Notes under the pieces: model-generated
Told to the model about the DNA's origin: nothing
What the model saw: the letters and a program-made list of their open reading frames with translations, nothing else
The model's database searches: none
NCBI GenBank assembly: GCA_024195585.1
Contig: SWBL01000346.1
Span: 1 to 53,734 of the forward strand
Source: Aureobasidium sp. EXF-3400
Lineage: Eukaryota > Ascomycota > Dothideomycetes > Dothideales > Saccotheciaceae
Length of the DNA stretch: 53,734 nucleotides
Direction: 5' to 3'
Position numbers and translations under genes: made by a program
Part shown: piece after piece, positions 22,646 to 33,590 of the stretch
How the letters are laid out: each line of letters starts with the position of its first letter
Numbering within the stretch: the stretch's first letter is position 1

Positions 22646-23177
22646 AGACGACTGTTGATGATCAAGGCGTTCAGGAGTGGAATGTGATGGGATCGTAGCT
22701 TCATGAGAGGGTCTTCGGTGTCAGCTTTGTTATGTGCACATCAGGAGACGGTTTGAAGATGCAGATCCTTTAGATGAGTATACCCATGCATTTTCTTTTA
22801 GCCACTGAAAGTTGGATTGTCTCATTCTAGTTTTGGTTTTGAGATTCGAGGAAAGAGCAGTCGTGAGACTGAAGGTAGCAGTGCGTCGGCGGTCGTGCTT
22901 GACAGGAAGGAACCTGCCCTTTTTCTCCTTGACACATGCGGTCCGAAGTTTTGAACTTCACAAATCGCCCTCGTTGATACATTCCTTCCTTTTGTGCCTG
23001 ATCGACTGGACACACTTGGCTTTGTAGCTGGTCTCGGTGGGTCTTTCCAATTGAGGCTGGTGTTGCATACAGAGCAAAGACAGGCGGTTGTTCGCGCGTA
23101 AAGGCTTCAAGGTACGTGATCGAGGGCGTCACGGAAGCTGTTGGTGCCTGAGTGGTTGACTCTTGAACAGCAACTTC
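22646..23177. other. intergenic region
   Basis: CYS4 3' flank and promoter of the RBR ligase gene. A minus-strand frame (22827-23396) is open but is a shadow of the RBR gene start and has no domain. An in-frame TGA at 23157 fixes the upstream limit of the RBR gene. Confidence 0.5.
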
Positions 23178-25445
23178 ATGGACGTCTCTCAACCAACACA
23201 TGGAGTCCGACAACGGCGTTCCCGTCGCCGCACTCTCCTGACGTTGCGTACCATTCGTTCTCTCTTCCAACGCATCCAAGACGGCGTCCGCTCGCGTCTG
23301 CACCTCCCTCCTCCAACCACAACTCATATCATCGAAGACGCTTCTAGAGACATTACCAGTGATCTTGAGCCAGTTGTCTCTGGTATCCCAAGCCACAACC
23401 TTTCAAACAGCCTGGTACAGCAGCCTTTTGCCATCGGCACTTTCGTCATGTCATCTTCCAGGAACACAAGACGTGCCACCGGCCAACTGCGTCGACTCGA
23501 CGAGAGTCCTCTGGAACATGTACTTCGCAGATCTCGACGTGTCGCTGGAGAGTCTCCGGAATCGGGCCCCTACCAACCTCCACCTCGTCGTCCACCACGC
23601 CAAGAAGCATCATACTCCTATCGCCCTCAACCTGAGACATTATTTCACCCTCCTCCACCATCTTCGACTTTCACTTTCTCTCGTCTTAATCCACCTGTAC
23701 CTTTTCCTGGCTTTGGTTCTACCCCACACTCCTCCATGAACACACTGCCTGGCCCAGTTCAACCTTCACGCGTCCATTCGACGCTACAATCATCCATGAC
23801 TCATCCTGTCAATCCACACCAAGCCTCCACCTTGGACGCACACTTGCAGGGCCTTTCAGGCCTGTCGCCACCTGCCAAAGTTGAAGATCTTACACCGCTC
23901 AAAGTCGATGACATCAAAATAGAATGTGAGATGTGCTGTGAAGCAGATGGAGCTCCAGTACTTCAGCCATGTCGCCTCTGTCCTGCCACATACTGCGGAG
24001 ACTGTATCAGAAGCATGTTCTTGGACGCAACTCGCGATTCGACTTCAATGCCACCCAGATGCTGCACCATTCTCTCGACTATCGTTGCTCTCGACTTCCT
24101 TTGCTCCGCCGAAGCTGATGCATATCGTCGCAAGTTTGAAGAATGGGTCTCGACCAAAAAGACTTACTGTCCAGTTCCTAAATGTTCACGCTTTATTCCA
24201 GATCGTGCGGTTCTACCCCCACCCTCCGCCGATCCACTCACCCTCTGGAGTCTCATCAAACAAGAGCTTCCTGCCATCCTGACAAAACTTCAACAAGAAC
24301 ACTTTGCTCGATACTTCAAGGATGCCACATCTCCTGCTACCCAGGGTATTCGAGATTGGAAATGTCCCAGCAAGATGATCTGGCTCGGCGAGCTTTCTGC
24401 AAAGATCTCACGCTATTCCAACATGGCCGAGTTTGCCTATGATTTCACCCGACTCTACACCGGCGGTCGCTCCATGCCTCCAGTAGCATCCACTTGTGCT
24501 GAAGTTTTGCGAAGACAGCTGTGGAAAGAGATTGGCAGAATCAAAGCCCGAGTCAACAGCAAATTCACAGTCCTGCCCGCTACTGCTTGCTTTTCTTGTC
24601 CGGATTGCCACATCGGAATCTGTCCCAGCTGTAAACAAGTTGCCCACTTTGGACAGCCTTGTGATACCGCTGCTCAGGATCATGAGCTTGCGATGCTCGA
24701 GACATATGGTTACAAGAAATGCCCGCGTTGTGGCCACGGTGTGAAGAGAATGTATGGCTGTCGCCACATGCAGTGCCGTTGTGGCGCTCATTGGTGTTGG
24801 GGTTGTCTCCGTGCATTCGATGAATGTGATGGAGGTTGTGATTCACCCGACTCAGGAAGTGAAGACGGGGATTACAGTGACGAAGAAATCGACCCTGACG
24901 ATCTTCAGCCTGATGTCTTTCCTCCGAGGGCACAAGGTGGTGAGCGGAATGCCGCATCCATTGTCCGTACTCCAGCAATTGCCTCTGCTCCAGGAAATGT
25001 CTCAACCACAGCAACACAACCTGTAACCGCTTCAGCAGCAGCGGCAGCGGCAGCAGTCCGCCCTGGTCTTACTGAGCGTCCAACCGACCTTGACAGAGGT
25101 GGTCGTCGCGTTTGGGAAGCCACAGGTGCTTTCTTTGGCGAAGAGCCTGACGACAGCTATCATAGTACAATATGGTCATGCTTGCACGTCTTCAAACCTG
25201 CACAAATCTCAGAGGGAGCATTCAAGAGGGATGTGCCGCTTAGTACAGAGTGCTTCCGCTGCTTCTACAGGACTTACGCAACCGTTCAAAAATCTGTTTC
25301 TGGTTCCTTGCCGAAAACTCAGGACTCGGGCGAGAACAAACATAAGCACACTGCGGAAGAAGATGTGGCTTGGCAATGTGAGCACTGCGAAATGTCGCTA
25401 TGTGGTGTCTGCAAGAAGGATGTGATGAGTGAGCGAGGTTTATGA
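23178..25445 (+). CDS. RBR (RING-between-RING) E3 ubiquitin ligase
   Basis: Single-exon 755-aa protein. ATG 23178 is the first after the in-frame stop; ATG 23451 is an alternative. The first ~240 residues are basic, then Pro/Ser-rich and disordered. RING1 begins near residue 248: CEMCCEADGAPVLQPCRLCPATYCGDC, with PPRCC after it. YCPVPKCSRF, then the in-between-RING FSCPDCHIGICPSCKQ...C, and RING2 from about 513: YKKCPRCGHGVKRMYGCRHMQCRCGAHWCWGC. The cysteine of YGCRHM is at the position of the catalytic, ubiquitin-thioester cysteine in RBR ligases. Past the acidic segment is a poly-Ala run, and a C-terminal Cys-rich patch (CFRCFYRT, CEHCEMSLCGVCKKD) could be another zinc site. Substrates are unknown. 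Confidence 0.9.
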   Translation: MDVSQPTHGVRQRRSRRRTLLTLRTIRSLFQRIQDGVRSRLHLPPPTTTHIIEDASRDITSDLEPVVSGIPSHNLSNSLVQQPFAIGTFVMSSSRNTRRATGQLRRLDESPLEHVLRRSRRVAGESPESGPYQPPPRRPPRQEASYSYRPQPETLFHPPPPSSTFTFSRLNPPVPFPGFGSTPHSSMNTLPGPVQPSRVHSTLQSSMTHPVNPHQASTLDAHLQGLSGLSPPAKVEDLTPLKVDDIKIECEMCCEADGAPVLQPCRLCPATYCGDCIRSMFLDATRDSTSMPPRCCTILSTIVALDFLCSAEADAYRRKFEEWVSTKKTYCPVPKCSRFIPDRAVLPPPSADPLTLWSLIKQELPAILTKLQQEHFARYFKDATSPATQGIRDWKCPSKMIWLGELSAKISRYSNMAEFAYDFTRLYTGGRSMPPVASTCAEVLRRQLWKEIGRIKARVNSKFTVLPATACFSCPDCHIGICPSCKQVAHFGQPCDTAAQDHELAMLETYGYKKCPRCGHGVKRMYGCRHMQCRCGAHWCWGCLRAFDECDGGCDSPDSGSEDGDYSDEEIDPDDLQPDVFPPRAQGGERNAASIVRTPAIASAPGNVSTTATQPVTASAAAAAAAVRPGLTERPTDLDRGGRRVWEATGAFFGEEPDDSYHSTIWSCLHVFKPAQISEGAFKRDVPLSTECFRCFYRTYATVQKSVSGSLPKTQDSGENKHKHTAEEDVAWQCEHCEMSLCGVCKKDVMSERGL

Positions 25446-26406
25446 TTCGCCCCAGCATTGTTTTTTCCGCAGAATCAGTATGGATCGAGGAGATTGAGGT
25501 TGAAGCCATCCGAGTATGGAGAGATTGAGAAAAGGCTTCTTGAGGAGTGAACAAACAGGCCATTGCTTTTTGCTTCTCGATGAGAGAGGTTTGACCATGG
25601 CTCAGTGGTATATATAGCTGAGAAGGGCCTGGGCATTCCTGTTATTCGATTTCATATTTTACTTCATTGCCTCCATTTTTTTTCGAAGTGCGAGAGCTGT
25701 TAGTAGCACCCTGTCGCTGCCTGCGACGTAGTATATCTCAACTTATACCAAACCAAACTGCTAATACTTTTACTAGACGGTTTAAGATTGTGCCTATTAC
25801 AATATCCCTCCAGTCTCATGGTCGTTGCTATGCGAATTGGTGTTTGTTATGTGAACTTACTGCAAAAAATGAAAGATGAGTGTCAGCTCGTGCGGCCTGT
25901 GCTCAGCACTCAGTCAGTCTGGAACATCCTGCTCGTCGTCGAATATTCGACTCATTTTTATCGGACCTTCTATTATATGCAGATATGATATGGCTATGTA
26001 ACAATGCAAAGGATAGAACATTATATATCAATGGTTGATTGGGAATATGGGCTGACACAAAAACATGGGCAAGGTCACAATTTATGTACTGGGATTTTTG
26101 GGAACGGTGGGAGGGTCCTCAACACGACGATAATGTACACAGCGATCTTCAGTGTCAATGTATGAGTCCTTACCAAAAAAGAAAAAAAAGGTGTGTCTGA
26201 AAAGCGATAAAGATGACCGGCTACAGGTAAAGCGCAAGAGGAATAAGAGTTGACAAGATCGAAGAATTTGATCATTAAGTAAGACGAAAGGCCAGGACCG
26301 CTGCGCCTGGTTATCCGTTCCGTCACAGCGTTCAATAAGCTGCCATTAACTAGAAGAAAGGGTGTCGTCTCATATCATTAAAGGTGCGTGTCGTGGAACA
26401 ACAGCT
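25446..26406. other. convergent intergenic region
   Basis: AT-richer 3' sequence between the RBR gene and the LEA-like gene. Small frames are open, with no domain. A homopurine run (AAAAAAGAAAAAAAAGG) is at about 26176-26192. No repeat or RNA gene is seen. Confidence 0.5.
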
Positions 26407-26882
26407 TTACATCTTTCCCTTGATCTCCTCGGCCTTGCCCTTGGCCTGGCCAGACAGCTCGGAGGCCTTGCCCTTGGCCTCACCCATGAGTTCGGAAGCC
26501 TTGCCCTGGACCTGGCCGGATGTCGGCGATGAGCTGGACATCTCGTTGGCGGCACCCTTGGCTTGACCGGCGAGCTCGGAGGCCTTGCCTTGTGCTTGAC
26601 CGGCCATCTGGCTGGCGGAGCCCTTGGCCTCGCCGGCGCTCACGTTTGTGGCGGACTTGATGGATGCGGCAGCTTGCTCTGCGATAGGTGTTAGTGAGAG
26701 GTAGAGAGAGTGGCAAGAGAAAGTGAAGACGTACCGCCCTTCTCAATGCCCTTGACGGCGGCATCAGAGATGGTTCTGTCGACGACCTTGGCGGCATCCT
26801 TGACAGTCTCGGCGGCAGACTTCTGGAAGCGCGCGTTGGTGCTGAAGAGGCGGGCGTTGCGGATGATGGTAGAGCGGAACAT
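26407..26882 (-). CDS. small mitochondrial LEA-like protein
   Basis: 139-aa protein. Exon 1 26882-26735, intron 26734-26679 (56 bp, GTACGT...CGCAG, phase 1), exon 2 26678-26407. The N-terminus MFRSTIIRNARLFSTNARF is rich in Arg/Ser and lacks acids, a typical mitochondrial presequence. The mature part is an Ala/Lys/Glu/Gly-rich repeat with about an 11-residue period (SAGEAKGSASQM, AGQAQGKASEL, AGQAKGAANEM, MGEAKGKASEL, SGQAKGKAEEI), as in LEA group-4-like amphipathic proteins. Such proteins are thought to protect membranes and proteins during desiccation or stress; that role is inferred here. Confidence 0.82.
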
Positions 26883-27583
26883 TGTGGCGGTGGATTTGTG
26901 TGGTTAGAGAGTTTGGAAAGGGTGTTTGGGTATGAGGAGATTTGAATGAATATTCAGTAAACAAGACCAAGAGCGATCTTCAGTGTTTATAGCTTTCTTT
27001 CCCTGGCTGGGTGGCATACGCAGGCTGATGTAGCCATGACATCACCCGTTGTTTTGTGGGGTTATAGCTGAAGCTTGGGCCTCTCTCTATCCAATCCGTC
27101 TCCAGACTGACGCTTTCGTGAGGCCACTCATCGCGATCTCTGCATGGGAAAGGCATTTGCTTACGATTCATCACCGCCGATGCTGCTTGTGAATACGTAA
27201 CTTAAAACATACCTTCTTCAATGGGGATTCTTCACCAAGACTGTATCAGTACAAGCTCGTGGAAGTAGAGTAGATTTCGAGACCTCGATACGCATGGCAA
27301 AGCCACATCGAACCAGAGGGGCATGCTTTCAAACGGGCACTTGCTATCCCGATCGGAACCGTAATTTTGCCACAGAAACAGGTTCTTGCATCAGCTCTAG
27401 CCCTTGGATCAGGAGAGTGACAATCAAGTCCAGAATTGCAAGACTGCTCGGAAGCATCTATATCCGAAGCTTCACACACGACTGTATTCTGATTATTCTA
27501 CCCGAGAGTTGCCTGCACTCCCCTTCTATGTAACTATCCAACTGTCTATCTATGCGAAAATGAAGAACCGCGATTCATTGCGA
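26883..27583. other. intergenic region
   Basis: Promoter of the LEA-like gene and 3' flank of HUT1. Open frames at 27246-27479 (minus) and 27294-27533 (plus) overlap antisense and look non-coding. Confidence 0.5.
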
Positions 27584-28875
27584 TCAAGAAGACTTCTTCA
27601 CCTCCCCCTTCTTTGCACGGTCCTTGGCGAGCTTCTCTTGCTTCGAGAGTTGTGCCTCGACAAAGACACCCCCGAACACCAAGCCAACACCAACCCACTG
27701 CATTGGGCTTAGACGATGACCAAACCAGACTACCGATAAGATCATGGTAAGCATCTTTCTTGTCACTGTGACGGTAACCAGGAGAAGCGACCCAAAGGTC
27801 GAAAGAGTGTAGACTAGCAAATCTATCAGCATTGAAACGTCCTGTTTGTGCAAAACAGCGAAAAACTTACAGATGAACATTTGGCCCAAAGCACCGCAGG
27901 CTGCAAATGCAAAGATGTCCCAACCAACGCTTGGATGCCTTCTGATAAAGTCAAGGGCGTATTCCAATTCTCCTCCAGATGCGGCACTCATGCCGAGATA
28001 TGCTCCCACAGGCGTCGTGGAGATGTACGGAGAAACAAACAGATATACCGAAGTCAAAACAGTGCTGATCGAGTTGAGTGCACACATCATTTGCTGTCCA
28101 GTGTAGGGTCTGTACGACTTGTAGATATGGTCTTGAGTCGAGTTTGTGAGACCATCGAAAAGCAAGTTGATGCCGAGAAGAAGCAGTCCCCATGCACTGC
28201 TGCCATCTGCTCCCTTCTTCTTAGATGAAGTCGGGTGGTGCAAAGTGAAGACAGCTACACCAGCTGTCACAAGTGCCACGACACAGTACTTGTAAAGAGG
28301 ATACTTGCGACGGAAGAGAGTAACGTGCAAAGCCATAACCGGAAGGAGCTTGCAAGACTTGGCCAGGATGAAGGTTATGTAGTCGACATGCTTGAGCGAT
28401 GCATAGCCAAAAGGAGAAGCCAGTGAAGATGTGATGGCCACCAAAAACATAGGAAAGACTATGCTGCGGCTGGGGAAAATGGGTAGATCGTTCGACTGCT
28501 TGCGTGTGAACAGTACGTAGAGGTACCCGAGTAATGCTGCGAAAGTCGATTGTACTGTGTTGATGAAAACAGGAGAGTTGAACTTTTCCGGAGCCAGAGA
28601 GCTACCATATTGAGTCGTTGTGATGCGTTCTTGGAGAAGCCCCCATGTGAGACTGGTGTTTTGTTAGCTTGGTCGCGTATGTACTTTCATGAAATGGATG
28701 GAACGTACAACGATGCGTATATTCCTCCCACGCAGATGATAAGATTTTTCGTTGTCTGCGCACTTCCTGATGATGACTGATCCGTCGCCAGACCATCAAC
28801 CTGCCTTTGCAATAAGGCCTTCTCGTCCAGGACTCCATTTCCACTCCTGTTTTTGATCTCGCCGTTGCCCGCCAT
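27584..28875 (-). CDS. HUT1: UDP-galactose/nucleotide-sugar transporter HUT1 (SLC35B1)
   Basis: Multi-pass ER transporter of the drug/metabolite superfamily, 395 aa. Exon 1 28875-28709, intron 28708-28653 (56 bp), exon 2 28652-27871, intron 27870-27823 (48 bp, divisible by three and without a stop, so easily mistaken for coding), exon 3 27822-27584. The joins restore CVGGIYASFLTWGLLQERITT and GQMFIYLLVYTLSTFGSLLLVTVTVTRKM, which fit the HUT1 family. Also visible are SSLASPFGYASLKHVDYITFILAKSCKLLPV, the long loop after TLHHPTS, and WFGHRLSPMQWVGVGLVFGGV. The Lys-rich C-terminus (KKGEVKKSS) resembles an ER-retrieval tail, although the lysines are not exactly at -3/-4. Confidence 0.93.
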
Positions 28876-29309
28876 TTTGGTTCACTCGGTCACGATGAAA
28901 GTCGAAAATCAGAACAAGAATTCAGTCTTCCTGTCAGCAGTTCGTTCGAGGTTCAAAGCCGAAGAAAAAGGAGAGAGACTGACTTCTCAATTCTAAACGG
29001 GTCGTCGTTGTATTAACTTGGGTTTCAGAAAAATGCTCAGGGTCAACAACCAGCTGTCCTTCTCGAAGCCGCTCATCGCCGAAATTGGAAAGGGCTAAGC
29101 CGGATGAAGTTAAACTCAGCTCTTCGACCATCCATGACGATTTGCAAAACCAAACCTCAATCTCACTTATCATTCTCTCAGCGACAATGCGCAACGCGTT
29201 GAGCTATCGACATACACAATCATGTCTACCTCGCTTCTCTGTGAGCGTCGAGTCATACGTATCGCTTCGTCCCCAATTTCCGCCAAGCAAGAGAAAAATC
29301 AAGCCTCTC
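28876..29309. other. left edge of the repeat island
   Basis: HUT1 promoter. No coding frame is recognised; the sequence passes into the tandem foldback array near 29310. Confidence 0.45.
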
Positions 29310-30180
29310 TTTGGACCTTGCTAGATTTCAACAAAGTATCATGTATTTTCACAACTACATTTGACAACTTCGATCATATGGGAGATCAGACTCTACCCAT
29401 GTGCCAGGGTCCTTGCGCATGATCTTAATCTCATACCGACACATGGTAGTAATTTCGACTATAAAAATGCACGATTGTTTACGACACCAGAGCAGTGTCC
29501 ATTGAGAGCCGCTCAAGAAAGTCCTCTCTGTGGACACCCCTCTATTTCTGAAAAGTTTCCTGCATTTTCTCGGTACAGTGAGACGGTTGAGACGACATCG
29601 GAGATCATGTCCTGCTCATGTGCCCGGGGTTTCGTGCTCAACCGCTATCTCATATCGACCTATAATGATATTGTAAGCTATCAAAATGCACGATTGTCTT
29701 GACAACGTAGTAGTGTCCATAGAGAGCCGATGAGAAGATATCTCTCTGTGGATACCTCTCGATCTGCGAAAGTATCCTGTATTCTCTCAGTGTATTGAGA
29801 CGGTCATCGACATTGGAGATCAGGTCTCGCTCATGTGCCTGGGTTTCGTGTTCAGCTCTCTCTCACATCGACATACGGCAATATTGTAAGCTATCAAAAT
29901 GCACGATTGTTTCGACAGTGTAACAGTGTCCATAGAGAGCTGCTCAGGAAAGGCCTCTCTATGGGTATTTCTCTAGTTTTTGGAAAGTATCCTGCATTTC
30001 TACAACTACCATGGAACAACTCTGCTCGCATGGGAGATCAGTTTCTAGTTGTGCGTCGGGGTCAACCTCGTGCTCGATCCCTATTCCAAAGCGAAGTACG
30101 GTAACATTGTAAGCTATGAAAATGCACGATGTTCTTTAAAAAAAAAACAAAAAACAAAAGGGATGTGTCCATAGAGAGAA
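29310..30180. repeat. tandem array of foldback (MITE-like) units, 213-223-bp period
   Basis: The anchor GCACGAT occurs at 29469, 29688, 29901 and 30124 (spacings 219, 213, 223). A half unit precedes the first (right half at about 29310-29345) and the last is truncated by an A-rich insert at 30137-30160. Each unit has CTATAAAAATGCACGAT or a near match, then GTGTCCATAGAGAG, then the facing CCTCTCTGTGGACA, then GTATCCTGCATTTTC. A shared spacer (GGAGATCAG...CTCATGTGCC) comes before the next unit. The two inverted pairs make each unit nearly self-complementary. Confidence 0.8.
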
Positions 30181-30434
30181 GTAGGAGACCAACAATTTTG
30201 CGGGCAATCGATTGTCTGATGCTTTGATAACTTCATGCGCGACCGAGTTGAAAGCACCCATTGTACCATTATCACTGTTCGGACGGATTGGCAAACCGAG
30301 GCAGCAGATATAGTTGTAGGGTGTCCGGACTGGCGGTGGTTCGGAGTGACATTCAAGTACAAATTCGAAAAGTCAGCCCTTGAAAACGTAATCGCATCGT
30401 GCCATGTCGAGATTGATTTGGATCCCAGGGTCAA

Positions 30435-31208
30435 CTATAGTACGTAGTCAGTGAAAGTCACAATCTTGGACATATGATCAGTCCCACACTCGATGTATAG
30501 GAAAAGATAACCACCCAGAGGATGATACGCGAGTTGATTATTTTGTCTTCGGACAGTCTTGCTGGGGCCGGGTTCGCCATGTAGATCATCAAGAAGCTCA
30601 TTGAAAGCGTCGCTGTAAACTTCGTGGTATTCATCCGAAGCGGTGGTATCACCGTCGTAGTTCAGCAGGGTATGCTGTCAAGAAAGAGAAGTCGAAGAAG
30701 AAGATGTAGGGAGACATGACTCCGAGGTGCTTTCGAACGACGGTAGTGTGGAGCTGGCAGGTACTTTCTCGCGAAAATCATGCTGAACATATTTAGTTGT
30801 TAGGCTCCCATAGTATTTGGCGTCCTCGTCCATTGAGGCAGGTAGCGTTCTCGAATTGGAGCTGGTATGGTGGTATAGCGGAGAGCGAAAGCATGTTTTG
30901 CGATGAGACAAGCCAAACATTATATGCTGAAAGAAGCAACCGATAGTATCGCTCCTGCTCTCATCAAGATCGAGTGTTGTTGGCTCGGATAGCTTCTTCT
31001 CCTTCTCTCCGCTGTAGAGACTTCCATGATCCCTAGAATAAGCGGTGGCACCGTCGGAATCTGGTTGTTCAGTCTGCGAAATGGATAATATCAAACCTTT
31101 GTATGTCATGTTTCCATGAAATAGATACTTTTGTTGCGTGTTGAGCAATGGTTGATACTCTAAAACGTTCCATGTCATCGACCCGGGTAGCAACTTTAAC
31201 TTATGCAT
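30435..31208 (-). CDS. hypothetical orphan protein (spliced model, uncertain)
   Basis: Tentative 227-aa protein. Exon 1 31208-30765, intron 30764-30675 (90 bp, GTACCT...TTGACAG, with a strong pyrimidine tract), exon 2 30674-30435. The join turns a stop-terminated frame into YVQHDFREKHTLLNYDGDTTASDEYHEVY...FNELLDDL, ending in GTDHMSKIVTFTDYVL. An in-frame TGA lies just upstream of ATG 31208. No domain, signal peptide or membrane span is recognised in this frame. An alternative frame across 30458-30600 would give a hydrophobic tail (ILWVVIFSYTSSVGLIIC). It may be a decayed or lineage-specific gene. Confidence 0.3.
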
Positions 31209-31261
31209 GAGAAAAATGATTCAGCCAGATTATGGCATAATGAAGCCGCATCACGATTTCC

Positions 31262-31698
31262 TCACTCAAATGCATCCTCGAAGACGAGTCCTTCAAAAAC
31301 TGCAGAGTCGGCACCTTCTTCCGCGAGCTGTGTGATCTCCTCGTCTTCCAAAAGCTTGCAGTTGAGGTCTGGGTCGTGGAGAGTGCGAGAAATTGAGATT
31401 TTCTTCACCATTTGTAGCAGTCCATGGTATGTGCCTGGCTCAGAGCCGTGCTCGAAGTAGTTTGAGGCCTGAGTTTTGACCAAGATGTTGTTCAAGCTGT
31501 CATCTCTCTGTGATAGCGGGTCTGGGTTAGCAGTCGTCCAGCCAGTCCTGATCTGACGTTTGTGTAGCTTGTGGGAAATGGAGATGCAGAATAGGTGTCT
31601 CTCCCAAGCGACGAGAAGCGAACTAGGAAGTCAGCATAAGCAGGATCGCAGGCCTGATACATGATTTCTAGGAAAAGAGTGTCGATATACGGTAACAT
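31262..31698 (-). CDS. hypothetical small protein starting inside a foldback repeat
   Basis: Tentative 128-aa protein. Exon 1 31698-31558, intron 31557-31508 (50 bp, CTAAC branch-like site and CACAG acceptor, but a weak GTCAGA donor), exon 2 31507-31262. The join links SPFPTSYTN to RDDSLNNILVKTQ in frame and ends EGLVFEDAFE. No known domain. The start codon lies in the terminal repeat of the element at 31683-31841, so if the gene is real, part of its 5' end derives from the repeat. The next minus-strand model (31208-30435) begins 54 bp further on; I could not join the two. Confidence 0.35.
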
Positions 31699-31841
31699 TG
31701 TAAGCTGTAAAAATGCACGATGCCTCTGAAAATAGTGATGCGTCCACAGAGAGCCATCAGGACCAAGTACTCCGTGGAAACTATCTTATCTCCAGGAAGT
31801 ATTGTGCATTTTTATAGATAAATCGCGACTACGATTTGCAT
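31683..31841. mobile_element. foldback MITE-like repeat, single copy
   Basis: Terminal motifs GTAAGCTGTAAAAATGCAC (left) and GTGCATTTTTATAG (right), with internal CGTCCACAGAGAG facing CTCCGTGGA. The outermost matches (CGATATACGG and, inverted, CGTAGTCGCG) suggest arms of about 35-40 bp. It is the same family as the 29.3-kb array. Confidence 0.65.
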
Positions 31842-32197
31842 ACGGGAGGAGTAAACACTGATGTTTTTGAGGCACTTCTAGATGAACACTGTCAAGAATC
31901 ACAAACCGGGTTCTAGAAAGAATTGCATGTCATGAAGCAGATTTTGAATGATTATGAGTTTCTCCAATCGATTTTTGGTTCCCCTAATGCATTTTCGTCA
32001 CAGCCTTGATCTCTCTGATTGATGAATGCACTTTCCTCGTAGGCTGAATTTCCCCAGGGTGTACCTCTCTAGGCTAAAAAAAAAATTCTCTTTGCATCTT
32101 ATGGGCTGAACCAATTTTCCTTAGTTGTCATTCCCCTTTGCGTTCGGATAGTTAGATGATAACAAAACAACAAAATGTGTCGAGTGTGAGTTTGATA
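31842..32197. other. intergenic region
   Basis: 3' flank of the F-box-like gene. It contains an A10 run near 32077. No gene is seen. Confidence 0.5.
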
Positions 32198-33323
32198 TCA
32201 CACGAGTTGGTAGCAGTTTGGGTATTCCCAGAACTCGCATGTGCCACCGACACTAGAGATTCTGTCCATGTAGATCTTGAGACGATTTTGATCGTCCGCT
32301 CTGTATGAGACGTACTTTGGAGGCCACTCGATATCGTGCTTTTGTGGATGAGCCTGGCGGAAGGCTATCAGTTGCTCGTTCGACATCCTTTTCAAGGTAT
32401 CGAGGCCGAGATTCTCAAGAGGATATATAGAGCGGTGAAGGTCATGGCGACATGAAATTGTACGAGAAAGACCAGGGGAAGGATACTCTGTTGAGCGAAT
32501 GACGAAAGACAACAGTGGACTGCGCTGGCTGTCCGTACCAGTCTTATGTAGCTTGGCGTGTGCGACGATATAGATTTCGTCTGCACAATATCCAAGTCCG
32601 CCTGCGCTCCAGAAGAGAAAATGTAGAATGTCGAGTCCGCAGATATCGGCCGAATCCTCGTTGTGGCCAAATGAGAACGATCTTACGAGCAAGGCGCGAG
32701 ACATATCTGCGTGAAAGAAGAGTTCCGCATCATTGGCTGTCTTGAAGTGTAGGTTTTGCTCACTAAGGCGAGTAGAGACTGGCATTCGGGATGGCTGTCT
32801 TCTCTGACTGTAGTCGATTCTTGTAGTGTCGAGGGTGCGTGAGAGAGTAGTGACATCCTCAGCTACGTTTGCAGGACCGCGCTTGAGTAATGCAAGTAGC
32901 GAATTCGTACGGATCTTGGGATGATTCGGCAATAGCAAAGTGTATGTAAGAGCATCCATATGAAATCGCTGGACATGTGGACGAGTTTTGTTCAAGGCTA
33001 GAATCTGTTCGACTGTTGCAAAGCTTACAGTAATTGGCTGATAACAGTTAGCAAAAGAATTGATGCCGCTCAAGACGGCTACGTACGTTTTGACATTCTT
33101 CCGAATCAGGATCCACGCGTCCGTCATCATACGGCGAGTTGCCTTCGATATCTGCTGTACGACCGATATTGAGAGTCTTTCTGCGTGTGCTGATGGAGAA
33201 GGCTTCTCTTGGTTGCATGTTTAACTGATACAGAACCTTGTCTGTCGAGAAATCCCAGTAATGCTCGAAGATTTTGTGTACGAGCTCTATGGGTAGAGCT
33301 TCAATTCTGTTCAGAAGTGACAT
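32198..33323 (-). CDS. F-box-like protein, otherwise uncharacterised
   Basis: 358-aa protein. Exon 1 33323-33087, intron 33086-33038 (49 bp, GTACGT, GCTAAC branch, TATCAG), exon 2 33037-32198. The join reads EECQN-PITVSFATVEQI. The N-terminus NRIEALPIELVHKIFEHYW fits an F-box core (LPxEL...IF), which would bind Skp1 and recruit substrates to an SCF ubiquitin ligase. The remainder, including LNKTRPHVQRFHMDALTYTLLL, resembles the divergent substrate part of fungal F-box proteins. No LRR or WD repeats. It lies in the repeat island between foldback elements and palindrome blocks, consistent with a fast-evolving accessory gene. Confidence 0.65.
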
Positions 33324-33590
33324 GGCTAGTCGATTTTGGAATTCGATGATATGTTTTGGCTAGTATGAGCTTGCCAGCAGTATGAACCACAAGTTTTTGT
33401 TGTCTAGAATTGGTTATTCCATGGAAATCTGTCAGTTGGAAGGTCATCAACTCACGAGAGCAAAGAATGAAACCAGACGACAAGATGTCTGCTAGATTGG
33501 ACGTGAAGTTGTAAAAGATTGGGACATCCTTCTTGTAGGTCGGATTTGGCCAGCCTGTCAGCGGTATGTAGGAAGTAGCAGTATGCGTAA

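Noticed and set aside
27823..27870. Read-through of the HUT1 second intron as coding
   Set aside because: The 48-bp segment has no stop and is in frame, but has GTAAGT/TAG ends, and its removal restores the family motif FIYLLVYTLSTFGS.
33301..33483. 60-aa ORF upstream of the F-box-like gene
   Set aside because: It overlaps the F-box start in another frame and has no features.
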